From assembly GCA_022457155.1 (NCBI GenBank), contig JAJGOT010000165.1, positions 693,501-757,500 on the forward strand: a stretch of DNA of 64,000 nucleotides, in the 5' to 3' direction. Below the pieces are notes generated by a model. That model did no database searches, was not told where the DNA came from, and worked only from the letters and a program-made list of their open reading frames with translations. The position numbers and the translations under genes are program-made. Within the stretch, counting starts at the first letter, position 1. The number at the start of each line of letters is the position of its first letter. Below, piece after piece: positions 1 to 12,545 of the stretch. The DNA is from Cladopsammia gracilis. Lineage: Eukaryota > Cnidaria > Anthozoa > Scleractinia > Dendrophylliidae.

Positions 1-165
1 GTTACCCACCAACATTATGTAGCCAGTACCCATTTATACACCTGGGTGGAGAGAGACAATGTGGAGTAAAGTTTATTGTCTAAGGAAACAACACAATGGC
101 AGGGACCAGGCTGGAACCACCGACCTTCAGGTTGAAAATCCATCGCGCTATCCACTTGACCACCT
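1..165 (-). repeat. tRNA-derived SINE, minus strand, cut by the window edge
   Basis: Read on the minus strand this matches the complete SINE at 45717-46016: a tRNA-like head with a box-A-like stretch (complement of 152-162), a box-B-like stretch (complement of 109-118) and the shared body ending in the 'cacccaggtgtataaatggg' segment. The tail lies beyond the window start. No gene is supported here; the minus-strand reading frame overlapping it is incidental. Confidence 0.8.
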
Positions 166-2769
166 CATTTATGGCTTGCAAAAATTTGGTTTCTGTTTCT
201 TGAAATGGTAAGAGAATTAGATGTGAGACTTGGAAAACAGAATCAGAGGGCAATTTGCATTTCAAGGTAGCTGTTTGGGGTGGGTGATAGAATCTCGCTT
301 TTTCGAACCTTCCAGGGAAATGGAAATTGGTTCGAAAAATTGGGAGTTAGAAAACGCATTGACTGAAAATATATCCAGTGCAAAACGAGTTTTGGTTTGA
401 ATAATCGGGTGGTTCGAAAATCGAGGGTTCGAAAAATCGGGATTGCACTGTATAAGCTTTCCTCGCATCCATAGGTTATTGAGTACGAAACGGTTTTTTA
501 GTGCGTGCTCAACATGGACGATTTACTTTTCTTTTTTTTGGAAACGCCTACTCTGAACTTACTTAACAAAAGCTTTATTTGATGGTCTGCGGTTTTAAAA
601 CAGGAGTGTACATAGCGTGAAAAACAACATTTGGATGGGAAATGTATTAATATTCACAGTGAGCTCCTATTTTTTCATGAAATTATTCTAACCTTCGTGA
701 CAAGCTAAGGGTCTAACTCGTCCTAGCTGCTGCCTGATTTTTGGCATCAGATGCAAAATAAGTACAGAAAGGTTTCATTGTCATAGACAGGGTTTGATAG
801 AGTGTTTGCACATGATGTCATAAAAATTCAAAAATCTAAAGTATATATCCTACAAAGCTGTTTCTAACATGGTATGTGGATACCAGTGTTATAATCTTTC
901 ACAAAAAGTTTCAGGTTTTAACGATGTTTCGTTTTCGATTTATAAAGGTTGTAAATGTGTCACGCAATTCGTCACACTATTTCAGATAAGCCGTGAAAAT
1001 AAACAAAATTGAACTAGTTGAAAGTTATTTTTGAATTATAGATGCTTATAAGTCGATTTCATGCCTCTTATAGTGAATACAATATTTTGTGTTGAGATTT
1101 TTAGTGTTATTAAGACTTTGAATTTTTGGCCGTCATGTTGGTGTCCCTAAGTGAGACACCAAGTTGGCCGCTCCATACGTTTCTTACTAAAAATGTCTAT
1201 ACTCATTCGCCTTTTACTCTTGAATGAAATTCTCTTGCGCTTCACAATTTGGCCCAGATGTATAGTTTTAATCTCTCTACAATTCCATAAACATTTTAGA
1301 ATCGAAAACTGCTTCTGAATTTTGATATGACGTCAGTTAAAACGCTCCACCGGTATATAGCTGCTTTATACATTAAATATACAAAGTGCAGCTACAGATC
1401 ATATCCTGAGAGCGAAATGTACCGCCATCTTCACGGATTGCATCATATATGATAGGAACACTATTTTCAAGGCAATCGTTACAACAAACTTCAATTAGAA
1501 TTTATTTATTCTGATTAAACAGGATTATCTCTTGACTTAAAGTATATCGTACCCACATATCTGTTTAAGTTCCTCAAGGCATTGTATCTCTAAAAGAAGG
1601 AAGTTCAAACTGGTCGAGTTGTTTCTAGTCTTAATTCCGACCCAAGAGGAAATTGAGACCATCGGATCTTTTAAAGTGGAAATAGGGATAATCCTCTAGG
1701 ATTCTAAGTTGTCAAGAATTTTTTATCAATCTTGAAAGCCATGCCAGTGTCAGCGCTTTGAAGTTAATCTCTGTATTCGGCACAATTGCAGCCCACAGTT
1801 GGCAGGATTACTCAAGGCAAATCGAAGCTAAAGGGAGTCTGAAATCATGAGATGAAGTTATTTGTAATTGTCTTTGTTTATGCTTACTTCTTTTTGTGCA
1901 TTGATTCTTTTCCCCATTTTTCCCATACGCGGCATTGCAAGGATTTAAGTCAGGACATTTTTCGTGGAGGTCAAAAGCTCGCAAATAATTTGAGGATTCG
2001 GATTTGAGCATTGCGGATGGACGGATTTGAAACCCCTATTCACCTCCCACCCCCCACCCCCTCCCCCTCTTTTTTAGCCGACAAATTGCGTCGGCTTCTT
2101 ATTTTCTGTATAGATGAAAATTATTTGGTTTTTATTCCAAACGGAGCAATTATATTTTTAAATTTTGCGTTATCCGCCAGACTCTGGAGCCGTATTCATT
2201 TCGGTGCGTCTGCTAACTGAACAATCAAATAGCTGTATTTTCGTCATAATTATATAATTCCTAATTTGTAGAGATTGTGTTCAGTTATTCCCGTTGACTC
2301 AGGCCACGTGTTGAGTAACCCAATAAAATGGGACGGATTTGTTGAAAAAATGGAACTTGTAATCTCGACAACAAAATCTGAATGGAATCCAATCATTCCC
2401 GCATTTTCGTAGTATGTTAATTTTCAAACAGTTTTCTTTCCTTGTTTTCTTTTCTTAACGTGACCAAATGTTTATTTAATCGTCTTTCTTGATCTTTGTA
2501 AAGCCGATTGTTCATCCTCCATTATATACTGTCTACACTCTTTAATTAAACTACGAAAGCGTTTTATTATTTGTGGTTGTTATTCCTTAAGTAAATTTAG
2601 CTGCAGTCAGTCTAAAGATAGCCAGGATTATCGGCATACATACATTTGAATGTTACTGGGAGCGAATATTCTGTGGGGAGTGGTGTGAGTAACATTGTCG
2701 CCTAGGCCGCCTGTTCGTGAACTATGGAACTGAATACTTTTGAATTACGAGAAAGACATGTTTTCCCCT
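166..2769. other. gene-free intergenic stretch
   Basis: No reading frame with splice context or recognisable domain was found on either strand. It is AT-rich with short chance ORFs only. The one structured part is the dispersed repeat at about 805-1360, listed separately. Confidence 0.6.
805..1360 (+). repeat. dispersed repeat, third diverged copy of the Dispatched 3' flank segment
   Basis: This segment aligns by eye with 24675-26050 (leaving out the insertion at 24983-25801) and with 51925-52470. Shared landmarks are the 'cacgcaattcgtcac' stretch, 'gataagccgtgaaaataaac', the mirrored 'ggtgtccc...gagacacc' block, and 'ttctgaattttgatatgacg' at the end. It is clearly more diverged than the other two are from each other, so it is an older or independently inserted copy. 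No coding potential is seen. Confidence 0.75.
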
Positions 2770-3148
2770 CCGGGGGGGGGGGGGGGGGGGGGACTCCCAT
2801 ATGTGGTCGGGCGGGGGTGCTCGTCGGGAAAAAAAAAGTGGAACCTTAAAAGATACCAAAGTGGGCGTGGTCAACTAGAATTTTACCCTTAAACGATACC
2901 ATTTTCAGTTTTGGTGGAGTGGCCAGTGTGCAGCAAAGTGTAGAATCAGGAGACGCTCTGATTTTTAAACCCTTTTAATAACATTACAACATGTTTCGGT
3001 CTAGTTGGCCTCGTTAAAGATACCGTTTTCTGGGAAAATAAGGTTTTTTCATCATATACCCTAAAAGATACCTAGATCCCAAATTTTAACCCCTAAAAGA
3101 TACGACGAGCACCCCCGCCCGACCACATATGGGAGTCCACCCCCCGGG
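2770..3148. repeat. inverted-repeat (MITE-like) element with 21-G terminal run
   Basis: The ends are inverted: 'actcccatatgtggtcgg' after a run of 21 G at 2772-2792, and its complement before 'ccaccccccggg' at 3131-3148. The inner parts of the arms both carry the 'cgagcacccccgcccg' block. The interior holds copies of a 'taaaagatacc' motif. It is non-coding; target-site duplication was not resolved. Confidence 0.7.
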
Positions 3149-3261
3149 TTTTCCCCGCTCGCTTTCTATTTTCTGCCCATTGAAGAGTGCGAAACAGTGG
3201 GCTATTCCCAATTTACTTACCTCAAACTTGTGGCAGTTTGAAAAAATTTTATCAAAGTTTT

Positions 3262-3632
3262 GTACGGGGATGCTCCGCCCCAAGGTCTAAAAAAGGCACC
3301 CCTTTCATATACCTTTCATTGAAAATGGTACCCCTTTCATAAACCTTTCACTGAAAATGGTACCCCTTTCTTATAGCCTTCGTGCGTCTGTTTGATGTAT
3401 TTTGAATGGCGCTTTCTATAATACTTAAATGGCAGTTTTCCCTGCCCTTTTTTATACTTCATCTCGTGTTTTCCCTACCCTTTTCTATACTTCGTGAAAT
3501 CCCTACCCTTTCATATACTTCAACTCGTGAAATCCCAACCCTTTCATATACCTTCAGCTTCAAAAAGGTACCCCTTTCGGGCGGAGCATCCCCGTATAGC
3601 CCATTATAGGGAGTACCCCTCCCCCCCCGGGC
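3262..3632. repeat. second G/C-ended inverted-repeat element with internal short tandem repeats
   Basis: The arm 'acggggatgctccgccc' at about 3264-3280 is mirrored by 'gggcggagcatccccgt' at about 3579-3595. The interior is built from repeats of 'cccctttcatatacctt' type. It lies about 115 bp from the preceding element and ends in a similar C-rich run, suggesting related families. The chance ORF inside has no recognisable product. Confidence 0.65.
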
Positions 3633-4505
3633 AAACATAAAGCTAACTCCTTAAAGAAATGTTTAATTTATTCCAAGAAACATAATTCACTGGCGGGTAA
3701 GAGATCTGTTATTTTATTCCATACAATCTTGTTGGTCGGTTTAGTTGAAAATATTTAGTGGTTTAAAACTTCGTCATTTCGAGCCCGGAAATCATCTTAG
3801 CCTTGCTGTAATGCCTTGTTTTTCGGCACCAGAAGAATGCTGTTTAACTTGTTTATCAGTAATTTTTGAAATAGCTTTATATATAAATTGAAGAATTAGT
3901 ATGGATGGCAAAAGTTTCCTTTTAACTTCTCAGGCTTGGACATGGCGCGGCCGAACTCTCAACAACTTCCTTTTTTCAGTTACCTGTTAAAAAACAAAAC
4001 TAAGAAAGTTGTTTCTTTTCCGGTTTTCTTAGAAAAAGTTTCGTGCTCGTAAAGTGAGTATTTAAGTGTTTTCTGTCAGGTTCTTAAGTTCTTTAAAACG
4101 TGTGGTGTTGTGATATCACATCAGAGAAAAATGCCGCAAACATATGGCTTTATTCGGTATGTGTTCAGCATGCCGCCGAGTGACATTTCATCATTTCAAT
4201 GTTTTTGTCGGTTGTTAAATCTGGGCGGAGTTACAGAGAAAAGATGACACAGATTTTCATCAACAGCGAGTTATAATTGAGTGCTGTGAACACAAAAGCC
4301 AAAGGCACTCCCATTGTCAAGCAAACCCCGCTTGAGTCCGTTTGATTAGCTTCATCTATCACAACCGTTTGTTAACCAAATTTTCGTCAGATTGTTCTCT
4401 GCTGCCAAGTTATAATTTAGGCCAATTGCTTTCCTTTCTTTGTTTTCCTGGAGGACAAAGTTCGTTTTTTACAAGGCAGGTTTAAGATATTAGTTCGCGA
4501 TACAA
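3633..4505. other. upstream region of the isthmin-like gene
   Basis: No repeat or gene was recognised. It presumably contains the promoter and 5' UTR of the gene starting at 4506, but no clear TATA box or initiator could be singled out by eye. Confidence 0.4.
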
Positions 4506-7500
4506 ATGGTGGCGAAAAGTGTTCAAGTTAGCCTGGCCGTGTTAGTGGTGTTTGCGGTCCAAGCGGCTTATATATGTGGTCCCCTGGCATCAGGAAAACA
4601 AACTTCGGATCATTTGGTGAGTGTAGTTGTTTGTTCTGTGTTTTGTTCTGTTGTACACAATACAGTCCTGGTTATTTTATGTAAAACAATGTCCAAGTTC
4701 TTTTTCAAATGCCCCCACAAGAGCACGTTTTATAAACACCAGAAGTGGCCAACACGACACGCATGCTCTCGGCCATTTCCAAATTAAGTGAGCGGGAAAC
4801 AACATATTCTCCGGAAGAATTTCGTGAACTCTGCTTGGCTTCCAATTAAAGTAATTATCGGTTTCGTTTTGTAGTCAGTAAGTGTTAACAGGATTATTCC
4901 GATAAAGAAACAGCGAAAATTACTTTCTAAAAACCTTTCAACTTTAGGCCCTTTTTGACCTGTAAAGTCCTTCGAAAAATGACCACAAACGTTGAGTATT
5001 GTTTTTCCTTGGTCTGCGATATTCGTATTTGAATGAAATTGAAATAGATTGGAGTACTGATGCAGAGCAATAACACAAAATGCTCGGCTATTCGAATGAA
5101 TTAATGAAATCCACCCTATATTAAAACTAATTTTATTGAATTCAACCCTATTTTTGAAGGACTATCCCGTACATTTAGCATTAATTGCTCCAGTGTTAAA
5201 TCTCTCAACTAACCTTTAATGCTTATTGCATTAGTAATGTTTTTTTTATTTTCTCAAAAATGTTCTATTTAATTTTTTTTTTCACCAAACGCTACTCTAA
5301 AAGAACAAAAAGGCCGATAAGAGAAGGATTAGAGATAATTCTTTACGTGAACTCAACGCTTTTATAAAAATAAACACAACACGACTATATATACCGTACT
5401 GTTATTGTTCATGCTTTTAGTGGTGTCAGTTACAGTTTTAAGCGGATAGAATCCCAACCGCTGAGAAATGTTTCCTTGTTCAGTGTACATGCAAGTTTTG
5501 CTGTTCTTAGTCGCCATGAATCTCACGCCCAGTATCCAGATTTAGTGATTTGTTCGCCCTTGTATTCTTCACATTTGATTCAAGGTATACCGCCCAAACA
5601 TCAAGTAACGTGTTAATAGAAACTCGTAAATGGTTTTTTTCACTCTCCTTCGGTCCTTCCTTTCCCAGAGTGTTTACAAAAACGTCATAAAACGCCAATG
5701 AATTTCACATCGACCTACTTGCTGTGCCCTTCTTGTCGCCTGCCAATTTCTCTATTCTACTTAATGGATTTTTTAGAAGAAACAGTTTTTCGTTTCAACT
5801 CTTAAGCTCCAGCCGGTACAAAAACAGCAATGAAGGCCGGAACAACTTTCATTTGTTTTCTTGTGATTGTCAAATGTATTCGCCTTCTTATGTTCATAAA
5901 TTAGTATAAGGAACTTTCATTTTTCTCTTTCCATTTCAAAATTCTCAAACAAATATGCGCAGATATTAAAAAATTAAAATCGATAGTTCCATAAACAATT
6001 TTCGTGATATCGGTCCAAACACGATCGAAAGACACTTTAAAATATAATGAAACAAGACGCTGTGGGAGCGTATACTTGGGCGTCGATGTATTAGGCATAT
6101 TGGAGAATAATTGTCTTGGGAATCTGCATGCACGTTATTTCACGGTTTGATGATAGGGAGTATTCGGATAGTGTGAGCAGTCTAACAAAGAAGCGCGTTA
6201 ACCGTCTAAAACAAGAAGACACAGTACACTTAGCGTGCGAGATCGCACGCAAATTATTAAAGTAGCGTGTCCACTGTGTCAAAAGACGAGTACATACTGA
6301 AAAATACAAATCGATGCCTACTTTGTACTTACCGTTGAAAAAAAAAAGGCCGTATGTCAGAGTTTCCCGATGGTTGTTATTGGTTTTAGCTAAATCTTGT
6401 AACTAGCTGGTCTGTGTTTCCGACACTTTTGAAGTGAATGCAAATGTAGCCGCAAAGTGGCTTTTCGAAGCCATGATGTAATTGCCTGGTCCGGCCCGAG
6501 GTCAAAACAACTTTTCCAATTGAAAGTTTTGCTGGAAGTATTCCCGCCGTTATTGTAATAAAGTTTGAATGAAACATAAATTTAATCAAAGTTAACGACA
6601 GAAGTGATAATTTAGGAGGAGAGAAACAAATTTAGCCCTTTGAATATATATTTTTTCAGTTGAGGTAAAAATGTTGCATTTGCATAATGTGAAAGTAATT
6701 TGAAACCTTTCCAGTAACGCATAACGCAGCTGTTTCATAAAACATCTCGCAATCAGACACACGAAAATATATCCAGTTTTTATTCCTCTGTATCCGAAAC
6801 ACAGAAAAGAAAATTAAATGAAAAAGTGATCGCTTTAAGGTTATTTTCGCCCGAGAAACTAACTAGCTAGCGGAAGCAAAACTCGCAAGAAACGTCTCGC
6901 AAGACACCGCGTGCATTGTTTACATCTTCTCTCGGCGGTGAATTTTTGCACCCAAAGTTTCAGTTGGCTGTTCTGTTCCTTCAACTTCACGAAATCAAAA
7001 TTAATGAAAAGCAAACAACCGAAAGAAGTGAAATTAATTGGGATTCCTACCACGCTTATATTTCTTCCTTCGCTGTCCACTGTTCACTTCTTATTAAATA
7101 AGCGCTATGTATGTATCGTCTAAATTATCTTGTTCATGTTCGTTTAAACATGTTTTAGCGGGTTTCCGTCATGAAGGTATCGTAGAATTAAATCGTGAGT
7201 GCCAAATACTTTCGCAGTGTCTTCTTGAGTAATTTCCTTACGCATATTGAATATGAAACTGTTAGATGCAACAGAGAAAACACAACTCGCACTTTGTGAC
7301 GTTCGCCTCAACAAACAGGTGTACTCCACTGCGGTCAAACGAGAGAAATTTGCAAACGTTAATCAAAGTACTTCAAAGTTAAGGTTGTCATTTTTACTGT
7401 TTATTAAAAGTTTCATATATTAACAATACACTGTCAACTCACTAAACGTTTTGAAAGTTTACTAAAAAAGTTCTAAGCGTTTGAAAACTATGAACCGCAG

Positions 7501-9760
7501 AACTGTCGGCGCCATTTGCCAACACAATTTTGCTCAGGCACGAAGCGTTTTGATCAGTTTTCAACGATCGAAAAAAGCTCGTTATTTTGAGCCGGAAAGA
7601 TGAAAAGATAGTTACATAAACTAATTATTTTATACATCCTTGCCCACGTTTCCACTTAATACTAAATGAATCCCACCAAATAAAACGAAAAACGCCTCGG
7701 ACGTGTGATCGCGGTGAAGGTTTGAACAATCCCGCCATCCCCAGAGTTGCGCAATACTGCACATTTGTGGACGACCAAACTGCATTTTAATACTTGGTCG
7801 CTACGCCCAAGTAATTAATTCATGGCTATTACGAAGATTTGTTTAGTTGTTTTTTTTTTTAAAGTTTTATACACATTTCACCGAGAAGAAAACATAACAA
7901 TGTCTTTTTGTTCTCCAGGATAACAATGCTGCTATAAACGAAGAGGGATCAAGCAAAGAGATGTTCGTAGCCTCCAACACTTCTAAAGTGACTGACACTA
8001 AAACAGCGCTAGAAGTGGTTACTGAGCTAAAAGCGGATCACAAGCAGCACCAGGGTAATAGACGACATCACAAGACTAGGAAACATGTAAAACATCACCA
8101 TCATCACACACATCACCGTCAACATGAACACAGTTCCCGTATCCACCAACAACTGTCGCCTACAAAGAAGGTAGAACCTTTCGACTTGTACGCGCAGATA
8201 ACTCCCACTACATCGTTTGATAGCCAGTTGGTTTTTACTCCAGTGTTCCGGTATGCACGAGCTTACGAAGCTAAAGATTCTAAAAGGATAAAGATAGCAC
8301 AAATTGGCAAGTCAAATCCCGCTACCACTCCTACCCCCACCAATGCCACCACAAACAAACTGGGAACGTCGTCAAGTTCGCAACCAACGCAGACTACAAC
8401 AGGTATTATTTGAGTGCTGTATTGAGCATAAGACTCGGTAAGGCTTAGGGAATGTCTTTACTTATCTCTCATGATTACGGTGTATGCCTTTCTTCCGTGC
8501 TATGACTTAAAAGACGAAGGTTTAAAGAAAGGTAAAACTGGAGTTACAAAGTTTAAGTTGGTCACGTTTGTTATATAAATTTACGTCGATTGCATAAAGG
8601 CATTTGTCAATTCATAACTACACAATAGGATTTATGCCTCGGCATTTTAATTGCGATACTGTCACCTATTCCTCTTCAGCAACTTTAAACTATAAAAACT
8701 CTTCAACAAATTATCTAAAGATATCTGCTGTTACGACTTAGGCTATGTCTACACTATACCGGATAGCTCTTGCGCCGGCACGAAAACCATACCGGATAGA
8801 CCTTTCGTTCACACATGAAACGCTAGTTTCGGAACGATTTTTGTTCCGGAGCGCCGCTGCGACGCGGCACTCGTGAAAGTGAATCGTCATATATCGGATA
8901 GATTCTCGTGCCACTCTCTGGGGCAGTGTGAACAGGCAATCGAACCGAACCGTAGCGGAAGTCAACAACTAGGAGCGAGGATTGAAACCCACTGAAAAAG
9001 AAGTAAATATCCAGTTCTGGGTCGTTTCTGTTCACACCAGGCCGGAGTATTTTTCATGTCGACATGATAATCTATCCGGTATAGTGTAGACATAGCCTTT
9101 GAAGTATATTTTTGATTATTTAACGGGGTAATGCCTGTAGTACAAAATTCACTACTGAGAAATAAACAACTAAAAGATTATAAGATTTAGTATTTTGAGA
9201 CGATAACATGTTATTGTTATGTTGTATTAGCTCCAACAACACCAGACGATCCCGATCCCTGTACGTTATGGGAAAACTGTGCATTGAATCAAAATGCAAA
9301 CGTGAGTCGGTGGATCGAGGAACTACCCAACTGTCCTTGTCAGTTTCCCAATCAGCTTTTCTTCAACAGCGCGCTTTACGATCAGGAACTTGACAAGTAC
9401 TTTGACTGGAAAGAAATGAAAGTGAATAAGCTGATTGTGGCAATTTTCAGGAGTACAGCAGACTTGTGCATTCGTCAGCGGCGTTCGTCAACATTCTCCA
9501 GCTTCGCCGCACAGGTTTGCTGTTACGACTCCAAGAAGAAGCTGATCACGCGGGGAGTGGATGCTGGGACACCTTTCCTCGTTTCGCCAGACTGGAGCAC
9601 CAAGGCACATTTTCAGTTCGATGTGTTACCCATACGGCTTTGCAATGGAGACTGGACACGATATCACGCCGTCCGCCCGCCCAATAATGGCCGGAACTGC
9701 ACTGAGAACCCAAATGATGAAGAATTTGCGCGCCAAGTTGCCAAAGCACGGGATTACTAG
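4506..9760 (+). CDS. isthmin-like secreted protein with AMOP domain, no TSP1
   Basis: Three exons give an uninterrupted 374-aa protein: 4506-4616 (phase 0 exit), 7919-8402 (exit after one base) and 9231-9760 with TAG stop. All junctions are GT-AG and the phases fit. Residues 1-20 are a hydrophobic signal peptide, so the product is secreted. Exon 2 encodes a low-complexity basic linker with a His cluster (about 80-107, KHHHHHTHH) and Ser/Thr/Pro-rich stretches. Exon 3 encodes an AMOP domain of isthmin type from about residue 209: a CxLWxNC start, LPNCPCQFPN, CCYD, LITRG, AGTP, then CNGDW and RPPNNG near the C-terminus. Known isthmins carry a thrombospondin type-1 repeat before AMOP; none is encoded here. 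Isthmins are secreted regulators of signalling and adhesion in vertebrates; the role here is unknown. The start has a good context (A at -3, G at +4). Family call is strong; exon model is untested. Confidence 0.88.
8741..9097. repeat. MITE in intron 2 of the isthmin-like gene
   Basis: Near-perfect terminal inverted repeats 'ggctatgtctacactatacc' at the left and its complement at 9078-9097 flank about 310 bp of non-coding sequence. Flanks TTA and TTT are compatible with a decayed 3-bp target-site duplication. The overlapping short ORFs are incidental. Confidence 0.75.
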
Positions 9761-10156
9761 CTGAGAGACAATGGAACCTGCAGTAGAAAAAGGAAAATAG
9801 ATATTAATCTGATGGACTGGTCTTGGTGACTGCTGTTTTGACATCCCGAGCAGAAAGCATTTCAGAGTAAAGATACTTAATGATATTTTAAAACTGTTAT
9901 CGCTTGATTAGAACAGGGTTTGTTGAGGGTTTTAAACGTCTGTGAAAGGTAACTCGTTGTGGAAAGTATTTGCAGTAACGATTATGTCTTTATGAAGTCA
10001 GAGTTTACGAAAAGCAGAACAATTAGTTTGTAGGTTTGTAATCGCATTTTTAGTCATAAACCAACCATTGCAGGCCATTTTTGTCTCCGTGTAATCTGGA
10101 AAAGGGAACACATTGAAATTTATATTCAAAACTCTGCACGAACCCAAGCATATAGA

Positions 10157-10162
10157 AATAAA
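10157..10162 (+). terminator. candidate polyadenylation signal of the isthmin-like gene
   Basis: AATAAA lies 397 bp after the stop codon. Further AATAAA hexamers occur at 10267-10272 and 10465-10470, so the used site cannot be decided from sequence. Confidence 0.35.
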
Positions 10163-10485
10163 ACTTAAACGGACATTGTGCCGCCGAACTATTATACCGA
10201 AATTTTTGCTTACCTACTGATTTCCATGTTATTTGGTCAAATGCCACCAAACATACAACTAAATTTAATAAAAAGATTCTATAGAGCAAAACAGAAGCAG
10301 TAGATTGGTGAAAAAGTGCAGGATTGCAAGGATTGAAGTGGATTACAGTTCAGCAATTTTGATTTCGTGACAGGCGGTCAAGAAATCAATATTTCCATTC
10401 TGCTGGAATTTCGACTTTTTTAGCCGTTATCTTGTCTGTTTAGTTCATATTTCTTTCTGCATCAAATAAAGAACAAATAGTTGCC

Positions 10486-11795
10486 TATAGAGCAGTTTTC
10501 AATTGAGTGTCGAAAGTAATTACACAATTGCTTTGGTTTTGCATTGCTACGCTTTGTGATTGGCTAAAAAATCTCGCGCCACTTTCTCGACCAATCAGAA
10601 GTAAAACTAAAACCAATCGTGACTTGCTCGCACGCGTTTTCCCGCGCTTGGCGCCGCCGACATGTAATTGCTTCGAGCTCTGATTGGTTCATTGGATTGT
10701 TTACGACTGCTGTGATTGGTCAGAGTAATTACTTTGGTTTTGGTTTTACCACACTCAATTTTTTTTTTTTTTTTTCACACTCGTTTTATGTTGTCTTTAG
10801 CGCAGGTTATAATCGTTGTTCAAAAGACACGACCAACATTATGGAAACGAATCAATGATATTTAATTATTTCCTTCAGAAATAATTTCCTGTTATCATGA
10901 TAGGTAGCAAACCATTCAACCAAGAATTGATAATGAAAACGTCATCGAAACTAAAAACTACGGTTTCAATATTTTCATAGATTTTTCCGCCATAAATTAC
11001 GCCTTCTGCAGACGACAGTTTATGGAATAATGGCCACGAAATTAATTTTAAAATTCCGGGCATTAAAACATTCCACTCTAGAAATATATAATTCTTGTAA
11101 ACATTGTATTGGATTCTAAATGGCACGCTCTCGCCATTTCTACACAGAGTAACGTTTTTCATTTTCAGTACTTTGGTTGCATGTACCTCCTTTTTCTAGG
11201 ACCACACGAATTTTTGTTGTATACTGCTAGCTTACATATATATTAGCAAGAGATTATAATTTTAGATATTGTTATTGGAATAAACTCGCCTTTGCAGAAA
11301 ACTTATTGTCTGCTGTGAATGTGTCAGGATTCCGTGCATTTTCTTGCTATACATTTATTCTAATTGAGAAACGCTGTCAGGCAAGATGTATAAACCAACG
11401 GTACATCTCAATTATTTAATAAAAGTGGGAAATCTTACTATTAATCCTATTATTATAGGTATTATAGGTACCTGATATGGTTTTCATTTGAGTGTCATGA
11501 AATCAACACCAAACTGAAGTAATTGCTCTGGCCAATCACAACAGACGCAGACAATCCAATGAACCAATCACAACAGACACAGACAATCCAAAACCAATCA
11601 GAGCTCGAAGCAAACGCATGTAGTTGGCGCCAAGCGCGGGAAAACGCTTGGGAGTAAGTCACAATTAGTTTTGGTTTTACTTCTGATTGGTTGAGGAATT
11701 GGCGCGAGATTTTTTAGCCAATCACAAAGCGTAGCAATGTAAAACCAAAGCAATCGAGAAATTACTTTAGGCACTCAATTGAATACTGCTCTATA
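10486..11795. mobile_element. foldback element with about 270-bp inverted arms
   Basis: The left arm (about 10486-10762) and right arm (about 11500-11795) are imperfect reverse complements. Shared landmarks are 'tatagagcag' at the tips, 'cactcaattgaa', 'gctacgctttgtgattggct' and the 'gattggtt' boxes. The 0.74-kb loop encodes nothing recognisable. TA at both tips could be the target duplication. It lies in the gene-free interval after the isthmin-like gene. Confidence 0.8.
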
Positions 11796-11859
11796 CATTT
11801 ACATGTACAAAATGAACTTAAAATCCGAACTCTTCTTCTCGAATCAAATTGTAAGTAAT

Positions 11860-11961
11860 GTTTACTACATGAGCGGGAGTGTTGTATCGGCCTATACAAT
11901 CACGAGCCTAAGGCGAGTGAATATATAGTGCCGATACAACATGGACGCGAATGTAGTAAAC
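11860..11961. repeat. short imperfect hairpin element
   Basis: 'gtttactacat' at 11860-11870 is mirrored by 'atgtagtaaac' at 11951-11961, with an inner pair 'gttgtatcggc'/'gccgatacaac'. Just downstream, 'actcgtgagttgtat' appears twice (about 12000-12060). Non-coding. Confidence 0.6.
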
Positions 11962-12317
11962 AACTTGTGAAATTCACATTCACATGTAAATTAGATACAA
12001 CCACTCGTGAGTTGTATCTGGAATGCAAATTAAATACAACAACTCGTGAGTTGTATCAAGATTGATCAGCCTATACAGGGTATTAGTACCTATTTGTTAG
12101 TACCCTTATGAATTATTAATGAATTTTACAATAACAGATAAAAAGAACAAATTTGGGAACAGAAGGGTTTACGTGACATCAAATTTGTAAAATCTGATCC
12201 AAATAGTTGTGACAGACCTTAAATCAAACACTAGATTGTGAGTTAGAATTAAGGAAAACAATGCAACATTAATGTGTTTCTTGAATAGGGCTTCGTTTCA
12301 AAATTGGCAATGACAAT

Positions 12318-12545
12318 AGGGCCATTTATACGGGAGAAAATAAGACGCGTCTTATCTAAGACGCGACTTAAATAAGATGCGAAGTGTACCATTTATACTG
12401 TTGCGTCCAACATAAGACGCGAAGATCACGTATAAATGGTTCGCGTCTTATTTTTGATACGGCGCACTTGTTGTTCACGTCTTATTTAGGACGCGAAAGC
12501 ATTTATACGAGAAAGTTCACGTCTTATTTAAGACGCGGACAAAAT
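12318..12545. repeat. array of a 9-bp motif (TAAGACGCG) in both orientations
   Basis: The motif TAAGACGCG or its complement recurs around ten times in about 230 bp, interleaved with 'ccatttatac' / 'gtataaatgg' boxes. The head is 'agggccatttatacggga'. The pattern resembles a MITE with subterminal transposase-binding repeats; no target duplication was found. Confidence 0.6.

Noticed and set aside
8027..8302. Minus-strand 91-aa frame over the His-rich exon of the isthmin-like gene
   Set aside because: Antisense of His/Lys codons giving Met/Val-rich text; the plus strand has splice sites and matching phases.
10619..10858. 79-aa frame in the foldback element
   Set aside because: It runs through the inverted arm and a T-run; not conserved in the other arm.
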